Positions 16,914 through 23,758 of a stretch of DNA of 35,894 nt are shown here, piece after piece. Location: positions 1-35,894 of the forward strand of contig CANNKD010000010.1 of the NCBI GenBank assembly GCA_947505205.1. The letters run 5' to 3'. The DNA is from Bacteroidota bacterium (GTDB lineage Bacteria > Bacteroidota > Bacteroidia > Bacteroidales > F082). The notes beneath the pieces are model-generated. The model was not told the origin of the DNA, did not search any database, and saw only the letters and a program-made list of their open reading frames with translations. Position 1 is the first letter of the stretch. Each line of letters begins with the position of its first letter. Both the position numbers and the translations under genes were made by a program.

Positions 16914-17354
16914 ATGTTTTATACAATACTTTTAAAAAGTCACTCAGGTATGAGATGGCTGTTGCTCTTAAGCTTAATCATAGCAATGGTTAAATATTTT
17001 CAGGTAGCACGCGGTACAGGGCCAAAGCAACAAATCGGGCTCTATGCACTTATCTCAATGATTATCATGCATTTACAGGCTTTCTTTGGTTTGATTCTTT
17101 ATTTTGTAAGTTCTAAAGTGGTTTTCGAAGCTGCTTCTATGAAAGATAGTTTGCATCGGTTTTATCTTGTTGAACATATTGCAATGATGTTGATTGCAGC
17201 CATTATCATTACCATTGGCTATGCAAAATCGAAAAAACAGATAAACACGCCTTATGGAGCAAAAAAAATACTTGTCTATTATTTGGTGGCTTTGATTGTG
17301 ATTTTAGCAGCAATTCCATGGCCTTTCCGCGATTTGGGCGGCGCATGGTTTTAA
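16914..17354 (+). CDS. Small four-helix membrane protein (often annotated cytochrome b-like)
   Basis: From MFYTILLKSHSGMRW this protein has 146 residues and four hydrophobic segments (about 12-30, 45-66, 88-108 and 122-142). Conserved-looking His residues sit in or near the helices: SHSGMRW, IIMHLQAFFG, LHRFYLVEHIAMM. The MKDSLxRFYLVEH segment is one I associate with a small Bacteroidota family annotated as cytochrome b, presumably because of the paired His, but haem binding is not shown. An inner-membrane location is expected. A promoter precedes it and a small anchored protein follows 32 bp downstream on the same strand. Confidence 0.7.
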   Translation: MFYTILLKSHSGMRWLLLLSLIIAMVKYFQVARGTGPKQQIGLYALISMIIMHLQAFFGLILYFVSSKVVFEAASMKDSLHRFYLVEHIAMMLIAAIIITIGYAKSKKQINTPYGAKKILVYYLVALIVILAAIPWPFRDLGGAWF

Positions 17355-17386
17355 TTTGATTTTTTAGTCTATAATTTAAAAACGCA

Positions 17387-17671
17387 ATGGAAAAGCATTA
17401 CAGTTTTCTGAGATCAGTTTTGATCGTTATCGCAATTGGTGTCTGGGTTATTGTTTTGCAACAAGCAGGCCTGATGCCACAAATTAAACCCACGAAAATC
17501 ACCTCAGTTGATACATTGCAGGTTAGAGGTTTGGTTGAAATTGAAAATGTGGTCTTTATCAAAGGCTCTGTTGATGCAAATATTGAAAGTATTAACGGCT
17601 ACAGCAAATTCTATAAAGACCCTCGAACGGGAGAGTTTTACGTAATTCCTGTCACAGATCCTTATCAATAA
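17387..17671 (+). CDS. Small membrane-anchored hypothetical protein
   Basis: This 94-residue protein has one N-terminal membrane segment (LIVIAIGVWVIVLQQAGL, about residues 12-29). A 60-residue domain follows that is probably periplasmic and repeats short beta-like pieces (VDTLQVRGLVEIENV, VDANIESINGY) and ends in EFYVIPVTDPYQ. No catalytic motif or family I can name. It lies 32 bp after the four-helix membrane protein and may be its partner. The ATG choice is natural, directly after an AT-rich stretch. Confidence 0.6.
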   Translation: MEKHYSFLRSVLIVIAIGVWVIVLQQAGLMPQIKPTKITSVDTLQVRGLVEIENVVFIKGSVDANIESINGYSKFYKDPRTGEFYVIPVTDPYQ

Positions 17672-17743
17672 AGGTTTTTTGTTTCGTTAACAAAACCAAG
17701 TTACTACACCTTACCGTTATTCACAGCTTAAATCTGCAAAACA

Positions 17744-19033
17744 ATGAAATTGACAAAGTATTTGCTTCTTTTTACCTTGTCAATATATTGGCAAATGGCA
17801 TATAATCAAGATCTTGTATCACAGTTGTCGAAGCTGGGATTCGAGAAAATAAGAAAATTTGATATTGTAAACGACAGATATTCTGAAGCCTGTGAAATGG
17901 TTTTAAAACAGCCTTTGAATCATAAAAATAGCGACGGAACTCAATTTGAGCAAAGGGTTTTTATTCGTCATCGGGGCTACGATAGACCAACTGTTATGGT
18001 AACAGAGGGATATTCTGCCGGTTATGCACTTAATCAATATTATGATGAAGAACTGGCAAAATATCTTGATGCAAACCTTGTTGTCGTTGAACATCGGTTT
18101 TTTGGTAAAAGCGTACCAAGCCCAAAGCAATGGGAACAACTCACCCTTGCCAATGCTACTGCTGACTTACATATTGTTAATCAATTACTTAAAAATATTT
18201 ATACTAGTTCATGGATTAGCACCGGCATCAGTAAAGGTGGGCAAACGACCATTTATTATCGTTATTTCTATCCCAACGATGTGAAGGCTTCTGTTCCGTA
18301 CGTAGCACCTTTGAATCGTTCGGTAGCTGATAAACGTGTATATCATTTTCAGGATACCGTCGCTACAGCCGAATGCCGTGCGAATCTGAAAGCACTTCAG
18401 CGAGATTTATTGACTAGAAGAGATATTTTTAGCAAAATGTTTGCCGATTCGACCAGTTCGAGGCAATTGACATTTACTAAAGTCGGTGGTTTGGATAAAG
18501 CCTTTGAGTACAATGTATTGGAATTTGGATTTGCCTATTGGCAATGGTATCCAATCAGTTGCACCAAATTACCCGAGGCTGGCAGTGATGTGAATGACGT
18601 TTTTAATGCCTTCGTTGCTGCAGCCGGATATGATTTTTTCGCGGATCAGAGTATCGCGGATTTTGAGCCGTTTTTCTATCAGGCACTCACTGAAATGGGC
18701 TTTTATTCGTATAATACTGAGGCTTTTAAAGACTTATTACAGTATGTAAAGAATCCAAATTTTAACCACACCTTGCCTGCCGGACAAAAGGTAAAATACC
18801 ATCCGAAACTTAATCGTTTGGTCAGCCGATGGGTAAAAAATAAAGGAAATAATATGTTGTATGTGTACGGAGCATACGATGATTGGGCTGCTACAGCGGC
18901 TCAACCGGGAAAGAAAACAAATTCCCAGAAATTTTTATTGTTTGGTGGGTCTCATTCAACGCGGCTTCGTAATTTTAATGAAGAAAAACGCAATGAAGCC
19001 ATCTCGCTTATTGAAGATTGGATCGGTAATTAA
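17744..19033 (+). CDS. Secreted serine peptidase, S37 (PS-10-type tripeptidyl aminopeptidase)
   Basis: This 429-residue protein has a short signal peptide (to about IYWQMAYN). The alpha/beta-hydrolase nucleophile Ser163 lies in STGISKGGQTTIYY, preceded by VVVEHRFFGKSVP as in the S28/S37 peptidases. The other triad members are likely an Asp in YGAYDDWAATA (379 or 380) and His404 in FGGSHSTRL. Family members remove di- or tripeptides from the N-terminus of oligopeptides; an exported copy would suit periplasmic peptide breakdown. It lies between a small membrane-protein pair and an EamA transporter, 41 bp before the latter, with a degenerate ATTCG-type repeat in that gap. Family assignment is by motif and length. 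Confidence 0.85.
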   Translation: MKLTKYLLLFTLSIYWQMAYNQDLVSQLSKLGFEKIRKFDIVNDRYSEACEMVLKQPLNHKNSDGTQFEQRVFIRHRGYDRPTVMVTEGYSAGYALNQYYDEELAKYLDANLVVVEHRFFGKSVPSPKQWEQLTLANATADLHIVNQLLKNIYTSSWISTGISKGGQTTIYYRYFYPNDVKASVPYVAPLNRSVADKRVYHFQDTVATAECRANLKALQRDLLTRRDIFSKMFADSTSSRQLTFTKVGGLDKAFEYNVLEFGFAYWQWYPISCTKLPEAGSDVNDVFNAFVAAAGYDFFADQSIADFEPFFYQALTEMGFYSYNTEAFKDLLQYVKNPNFNHTLPAGQKVKYHPKLNRLVSRWVKNKGNNMLYVYGAYDDWAATAAQPGKKTNSQKFLLFGGSHSTRLRNFNEEKRNEAISLIEDWIGN

Positions 19034-19077
19034 TTCGGTGCTGATTCGATAAGTGATTTGCTAATTGTAATTCCATG
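19033..19077 (+). repeat. Degenerate ATTCG-type repeat between S37 peptidase and EamA genes
   Basis: ATTCGGTG (19033), ATTCGATA (19044), ATTTGCTA (19056), ATTGTA (19064) and ATTCCATG (19070) follow one another with 0-4 bp between, from the stop codon of one gene to the start codon of the next. The words resemble those of the 8-bp repeat at 15289-15365. Confidence 0.5.
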
Positions 19078-19962
19078 AAAGACAACACTCTATTATCAAA
19101 ATTAAGCCTTTTTGCCGCCGCTGTTATTTGGGGATTTGCTTTTGTTGCGCAACGTCAAGGAATGGATTTCGTTGACCCATTAACATTCAATGGTATTCGT
19201 TTTCTGCTGGGTGCCTTGGCACTTTTACCAGCTTTTCTTTATTTCAAGCCATTGATACCAAGTGGATTAGTTTTGAAACAATTGATCTTAGCGTCTGTTT
19301 TGGCAGGATTGGCTTTATTCATTGCTTCCACGTTTCAACAAGTTGGCATGATATACACTTCCGCCGGAAATGGTGGATTTATAACCAGTTTATACATCAT
19401 TTTTGTTCCTGTTTTTGGATTTTTCCGTAAACAACCATCCTCGGTCAGGGTCTGGCTTGGGGCAATACTCGCTTTTACTGGCCTTTATTTGTTGTCTGTT
19501 GATGCAGATTTTCGCATGCAAACGGGTGATATTCTTATATTTATCGGTGCAATATTTTGGGCAATGCATATCATTGTGCTGTCATACCTGTCGCCGCGTT
19601 TCAATTTTGTATTGCTTGCATTTGGTCAGTTTCTTTTCACCGGAATACTGAGTCTTTTTTTGGCATTCATTTTTGAGAAACCTCAGTTTGAATCAATAAA
19701 TCAGGCTATTTTCCCAATTTTATATGCCGGAGTTTGTTCGGTTGGTATTGGTTTTACGTTACAGCTTGTCGGACAAAAAAACACGAGGGCAGATCATGCA
19801 GCATTAATTTTAAGTCTGGAAGCAGTCGTAGCTGCAATTGGTGGCTGGCTTATTCTTGATGAGAAAATGGAATCAAAGGCTATAATTGGCTGCGGGCTGA
19901 TGCTTGCAGGTGTGATTCTATCTCAGCTTAGGTTTCAAAAATCTATTGAACCCGCGTACTGA
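19075..19962 (+). CDS. EamA/DMT family inner-membrane transporter
   Basis: This 295-residue protein has ten hydrophobic segments arranged as two repeats of five, the drug/metabolite transporter layout. Diagnostic stretches are AVIWGFAFVAQRQGMDF near the start, FNGIRFLLGALALLPA, the second-half AIFWAMHIIVLSYLSPR, and SLEAVVAAIGGWLILDEKM with the conserved SLEPV/A-xxA-xxGxxxLxE motif. Members export amino acids or other small metabolites; the substrate cannot be predicted. The start codon immediately follows the degenerate repeat. The gene ends near the terminator region of the convergent tRNA unit. Confidence 0.9.
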   Translation: MKDNTLLSKLSLFAAAVIWGFAFVAQRQGMDFVDPLTFNGIRFLLGALALLPAFLYFKPLIPSGLVLKQLILASVLAGLALFIASTFQQVGMIYTSAGNGGFITSLYIIFVPVFGFFRKQPSSVRVWLGAILAFTGLYLLSVDADFRMQTGDILIFIGAIFWAMHIIVLSYLSPRFNFVLLAFGQFLFTGILSLFLAFIFEKPQFESINQAIFPILYAGVCSVGIGFTLQLVGQKNTRADHAALILSLEAVVAAIGGWLILDEKMESKAIIGCGLMLAGVILSQLRFQKSIEPAY

Positions 19963-19980
19963 AAGCTTGATATACAAGCA

Positions 19981-20006
19981 AAAAAAAACAGGATTTCTCC
20001 TGTTTT
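19981..20006 (-). terminator. Rho-independent terminator after tRNA-Leu
   Basis: A 9-bp stem (985-993 with 998-20006; AAAACAGGA / TCCTGTTTT, loop of 4) is followed on the minus strand by a further T run to 19981. It sits 1 bp beyond the 3' end of tRNA-Leu. Confidence 0.8.
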
Positions 20007-20007
20007 G

Positions 20008-20092
20008 TACCCGAGGCCGGACTCGAACCGGCACGATCGCAATGATCAAAGGATTTTAAGTCCTTCGTGTCTACCAATTCCACCACTCGGGC
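20008..20092 (-). tRNA. tRNA-Leu (anticodon UAA)
   Basis: An 85-nt cloverleaf on the minus strand. The acceptor stem GCCCGAG pairs with CTCGGGT (G-U at 1:72), with A as discriminator base. The anticodon stem is AAGGA/TCCTT with loop CTTAAAA, giving anticodon TAA. The long variable arm (class II) and the T arm GCCGG-TTCGAGT-CCGGC are clear. The 3' CCA is not encoded. Confidence 0.97.
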
Positions 20093-20111
20093 AACTTTGG
20101 TCTATTTTCAG

Positions 20112-20134
20112 AAAAAAAAACCCGAAATATCGGG
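20112..20134 (-). terminator. Rho-independent terminator after tRNA-Gly
   Basis: On the minus strand CCCGA, loop TATT, TCGGG (20121-20134) is followed by a run of nine T. It lies between the two tRNA genes, so tRNA-Gly can end separately from tRNA-Leu. Confidence 0.8.
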
Positions 20135-20144
20135 AGTTTCTTTG

Positions 20145-20217
<73 letters not shown>

Positions 20218-20309
20218 CTGAATGATTTTCAGGCTGCAAATGTAAACAAGATTTTCAAATAACCTCCAAATATTTATTCAAAAAAAACCAATATTTTTAA
20301 CTGTTTGCG

Positions 20310-22913
20310 CTATTTCTTCAATAATTTTCTGATATCGTGCAATTTAAGTAAGGCTTCAACAGGTGTTAGCGTATCGATATTGGTATTTAGAATCTCATCC
20401 TTAATTTGAAGTAGTAAAGGATCGTCAAGTTGGATGAAGCTCAACTGATAATCATCAATTGTTGGTTTTCCGCCTGCGGCCTTAAATGCTTCGTTTGAAT
20501 GGGTTTTTTCGAGCATGGCGAGTAATTTATTCGCCCTTTCTATCACTTTTCGGGGCATTCCGGCCATGGTGGCAACATGAATTCCAAAACTGTGTTCACT
20601 TCCGCCTTTTTTTAGTTTTCTCAGGAAAATAACCTGATTTCCGCTTTCTTTAACACTCACATGGTAGTTTCTGATGCGCTGAAAAGAAGCTGCCATTTCG
20701 TTCAATTCATGGTAATGTGTTGCAAACATCACTTTAGCTCTGAAAGCCGGATGTTCGTGCAAATATTCAGTGATAGCCCATGCGATACTTATTCCATCGT
20801 AAGTGCTTGTCCCTCTGCCTATTTCATCTAATAATATCAGACTTCTGGACGAAATATTATTCAAAATGCTTGCTGTTTCATTCATCTCAACCATGAAAGT
20901 GGATTCACCGGAGGAAATATTATCGCTTGCGCCCACACGCGTAAAAACCTTGTCAACGATGCCCAATGCCGCCTTTTCGGCCGGAACAAAACTTCCCATC
21001 TGAGCCATCAGAACAATAAGTGCTGTTTGCCTCAACAAAGCCGATTTACCCGACATATTCGGTCCGGTGATGATGATTACCTGTTGCCTTTCCTGATCGA
21101 GGTAAACATCGTTTGAGATATACGGTTCACCTGTCGGAAGTTGTTGCTCAATAACCGGATGACGTCCTTCTTTGATATCGATGATAAAGGAATCGTTCAT
21201 CAAAGGCCTGACATAGTTATTCTTTTTTGCGATCACGGTAAATGAAACCAAACAATCTATGCGGGCAATAATGGAAGCATTGAGTTTTATTGGATTCAGA
21301 TAAGCAATGGCTGCGTTGACCAATTGGTTAAATAATTCTGTTTCAATGATTTGAATACGATCTTCGGCACCTAATATCTTCTGTTCATATTCTTTTAATT
21401 CTTCTGTAATATATCTTTCTGCCCCGGTTAGGGTTTGTTTACGGACCCAATCATCAGGAACTTTTTGTTTATGGATATTGGTAACTTCCAGATAATAACC
21501 AAAAATATTGTTGTACCCCACTTTCAGACTACTGATACCTGTCTGCTCAATCTCACGTTTCTGAAGGTTTGTAAGGTAGTCTTTGCCTGTTTGTGAAAGC
21601 GATCGGAGTTCGTCTAACTCGTCTGAAACGCCTGAAGCAATGATTTTCCCTTTCGACAACACTGCCGGAGCTTCTGGATTTAGTTCGCGGCTGATCCGAT
21701 CGCGGATGGCAGGGCATTCGTTCAATTGAGATGCCAGGTGCTCAATTCCGGTTTGCGAATTTTCAGTACAAATATTTTTAACCAAGGAAATCTGTTGCAA
21801 TGCCCTTGATACCTGCAAAAGCTCACGCGGATTAATTTTACCTAAAGCAACTTTTGAAATTAAACGTTCAAGATCGCCTGTCAAACGAATTTTCTCTTGT
21901 AAAAGTTCAATAAGCTCACGTTGTTGTATGAGTTTTTCAATAGTTTCGTGTCGTTCTTCAATAAGCTGTCGTTTTTTTAACGGCAGCGCAATCCAACGTC
22001 GCATCAGGCGGCTGCCCATCGGAGAGACTGTTTTATCGAGTACTTCTAATAATGTTTTAGCACCTTGATGAGGTGAATTAAGCATTTCCAGGTTTCGGAT
22101 CGTAAATCTATCCAGCCAAACAAAGTTTCCTTCATCAATACGTGACAGACCCGATAAATGATCAATCTTATCATGGTGGGTTTCAAGAAGATAATGCATT
22201 GCAGCTCCGGCGGCGATGACACCATTCGGCAAATTTTCGACACCAAATCCTTTCAATGAAGTTGTTTTAAAATGCCGACAGAGAATTTCGTTCGAGAAAT
22301 CTGAGGTGAATACCCAATCATCAAAAACATTGATGTAGAATTTATCTCCAAATATTTCAATAAAGTGCTTTCTTTTGTTCCGCTGGATAATTACTTCACT
22401 CGGATTGAAACTCTGTAACAACTTATCAACGTAGTCTTTATCTCCTTCGGCTAAAAAAAACTCACCTGTAGAAATGTCTAAAAAACTGACACCGGAATTT
22501 CCATCACACAAATGAACAGCGGCTAAAAAATTGTTCTCTTTCTGAGTAAGCACATGATCGTTGTATGAAACGCCAGGAGTTACCAATTCTGTCACGCCTC
22601 GTTTCACAATTTTTTTGGTAAGTTTTGGATCTTCCAATTGATCACAAATAGCAACTCGGTAACCGGCCCGTACTAATTTAGGGAGATAAGTGTCGATAGA
22701 ATGATGCGGAAAGCCCGCCAATTCTATATAAGAAGCAGATCCATTGGCTCTTCTGGTTAAGATAATCCCTAAAATATTCGATGTTTTGATGGCATCTTCG
22801 CCAAATGTTTCATAAAAATCGCCAACACGAAACAATAACAGCGCATCCGGATATTTACTTTTGATGCTGTTATATTGTTTCATCAATGGTGTTTCTACGA
22901 TAGAATGGCTCAT
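20310..22913 (-). CDS. mutS: DNA mismatch repair protein MutS
   Basis: At 867 residues this is a normal MutS length. The N-terminal mismatch-binding domain has GDFYETFGEDA, with the Phe-x-Glu motif (F33, E35) that stacks on the mispair. The connector, lever and clamp domains follow. The ATPase domain carries Walker A GPNMSGKSALLRQ (from Gly617), the ST(F)MVEMNE segment, and Walker B LILLDEIGRGTSTYDG with the MutS signature. The C-terminal helix-turn-helix region is IRKVIER-like (GMPRKVIERANKLLAMLE). It recognises mismatches and recruits MutL in the cytoplasm. The gene is divergent from the TrmH-type methyltransferase with a 106-bp shared upstream region. No MutL gene lies in the window. Confidence 0.98.
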   Translation of the reverse strand: MSHSIVETPLMKQYNSIKSKYPDALLLFRVGDFYETFGEDAIKTSNILGIILTRRANGSASYIELAGFPHHSIDTYLPKLVRAGYRVAICDQLEDPKLTKKIVKRGVTELVTPGVSYNDHVLTQKENNFLAAVHLCDGNSGVSFLDISTGEFFLAEGDKDYVDKLLQSFNPSEVIIQRNKRKHFIEIFGDKFYINVFDDWVFTSDFSNEILCRHFKTTSLKGFGVENLPNGVIAAGAAMHYLLETHHDKIDHLSGLSRIDEGNFVWLDRFTIRNLEMLNSPHQGAKTLLEVLDKTVSPMGSRLMRRWIALPLKKRQLIEERHETIEKLIQQRELIELLQEKIRLTGDLERLISKVALGKINPRELLQVSRALQQISLVKNICTENSQTGIEHLASQLNECPAIRDRISRELNPEAPAVLSKGKIIASGVSDELDELRSLSQTGKDYLTNLQKREIEQTGISSLKVGYNNIFGYYLEVTNIHKQKVPDDWVRKQTLTGAERYITEELKEYEQKILGAEDRIQIIETELFNQLVNAAIAYLNPIKLNASIIARIDCLVSFTVIAKKNNYVRPLMNDSFIIDIKEGRHPVIEQQLPTGEPYISNDVYLDQERQQVIIITGPNMSGKSALLRQTALIVLMAQMGSFVPAEKAALGIVDKVFTRVGASDNISSGESTFMVEMNETASILNNISSRSLILLDEIGRGTSTYDGISIAWAITEYLHEHPAFRAKVMFATHYHELNEMAASFQRIRNYHVSVKESGNQVIFLRKLKKGGSEHSFGIHVATMAGMPRKVIERANKLLAMLEKTHSNEAFKAAGGKPTIDDYQLSFIQLDDPLLLQIKDEILNTNIDTLTPVEALLKLHDIRKLLKK

Positions 22914-22941
22914 GTCTCGATCATTTCAATTTATACGCTTG

Positions 22942-22949
22942 CAAAGATA
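22942..22949 (-). promoter_or_regulatory. -7 element of the mutS promoter
   Basis: TATCTTTG on the minus strand matches TAnnTTTG and lies 28 bp before the mutS ATG. The -33 box is weak (TTTC only). Confidence 0.45.
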
Positions 22950-22987
22950 CAAGTTGAAGCTAAATGAAATTGAAAAGAATAATAAGG

Positions 22988-22995
22988 TAATTTTG
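22988..22995 (+). promoter_or_regulatory. -7 element upstream of the TrmH-type methyltransferase
   Basis: TAATTTTG matches TAnnTTTG and lies 24 bp before the ATG. No TTTG is seen at 17-23 bp; a TTG lies 15 bp upstream. The element is divergent from, and 38 bp away from, the mutS box. Confidence 0.4.
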
Positions 22996-23019
22996 ATAAA
23001 AGTTAATACTTGAAAATTT

Positions 23020-23553
23020 ATGATGAAAAAACTGAGTATGGATGAGCTTAACCGCTTAAATGTGAATGAGTTTAAGAAACAAGATAAAATTCCGTTGGTG
23101 GTAGTTTTGGATAATATCCGGTCTTTAAATAACATTGGATCGGTGTTTCGCACAAGCGATGCCTTTCGTGTAGAAGCAATTTATTTATGTGGAATTACAG
23201 CTTGTCCTCCACATCGAGAAATTCATAAAACAGCCTTAGGTGCAACTGAATCAGTTGATTGGAAGTATTTTGCAAGCACCAAAGATGCAATTTCATTATT
23301 GAAAAAGGAGAATTATCAGATCATTGGAATTGAACAGACAAATGATAGTGTTAGCTTGTTAAATTATGTTTCTAAAGGCAAATCAGCTGTCATATTTGGT
23401 AATGAAGTTGAAGGTGTAGATGAGCAAATCCTTGATTTATGTGATCAATATATCGAGATACCACAGGAGGGTACCAAACATTCGCTAAACATTTCAGTAT
23501 GTGCTGGAATTGTAATTTGGCATTTTTATAGTCAATTAGGTGCAAATGCGTAA
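23020..23553 (+). CDS. TrmH/SpoU family RNA 2'-O-methyltransferase
   Basis: This 177-residue protein contains only the SPOUT core, without the N-terminal substrate domain of rRNA methyltransferases such as RlmB. The three SpoU motifs are present: NIRSLNNIGSVFRTSDAF (motif 1, with catalytic Arg), AVIFGNEVEGVDE (motif 2) and IEIPQEGTKHSLNISVCAG (motif 3, forming the trefoil-knot SAM site). It should methylate a ribose 2'-OH in tRNA or rRNA; tRNA Gm18 (TrmH) is one candidate, but the target is not readable. Two adjacent ATG codons open the frame (23020 and 23023), and either could be used. It is divergent from mutS and followed by a long AT-rich intergenic region. Confidence 0.9.
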   Translation: MMKKLSMDELNRLNVNEFKKQDKIPLVVVLDNIRSLNNIGSVFRTSDAFRVEAIYLCGITACPPHREIHKTALGATESVDWKYFASTKDAISLLKKENYQIIGIEQTNDSVSLLNYVSKGKSAVIFGNEVEGVDEQILDLCDQYIEIPQEGTKHSLNISVCAGIVIWHFYSQLGANA

Positions 23554-23609
23554 CTTAAAAGGATTAAAATCGTTAAATATTGTGTTATTTATGGAAGTTT
23601 GAATATTAT

Positions 23610-23643
23610 TTTGTGAATTATTAAACAGTTATTAATATTTTTG
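23610..23643 (+). promoter_or_regulatory. Upstream promoter of the OmpA/TPR gene
   Basis: TTTG at 23610-23613, a 22-bp spacer and TATTTTTG at 23636-23643 fully match the Bacteroidota sigma-70 type consensus. Confidence 0.55.
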
Positions 23644-23663
23644 CATGAAATTCAAGATTTTAG

Positions 23664-23694
23664 TTTGAATTAGTTGAATAATTAATTACTTTCG
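23664..23694 (+). promoter_or_regulatory. Downstream promoter of the OmpA/TPR gene
   Basis: TTTG at 23664-23667, a 19-bp spacer and TACTTTCG at 23687-23694 match the consensus with one common substitution in the -7 box. With the upstream promoter it forms a tandem pair. The leader to the ATG at 23759 would be about 60 nt. Confidence 0.6.
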
Positions 23695-23758
23695 CAACAA
23701 AGTTTTAAAACGACACCCTATAAAAAAAATTAAATTGAATCTTAATAAACAAAATGTT

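Noticed and set aside
17673-17698. Hairpin TTTTGTT-tcgtt-AACAAAA after the small anchored protein gene, as a terminator
   Set aside because: The stem is all AT except one pair per arm and lacks a following T run on the plus strand, so termination is doubtful.
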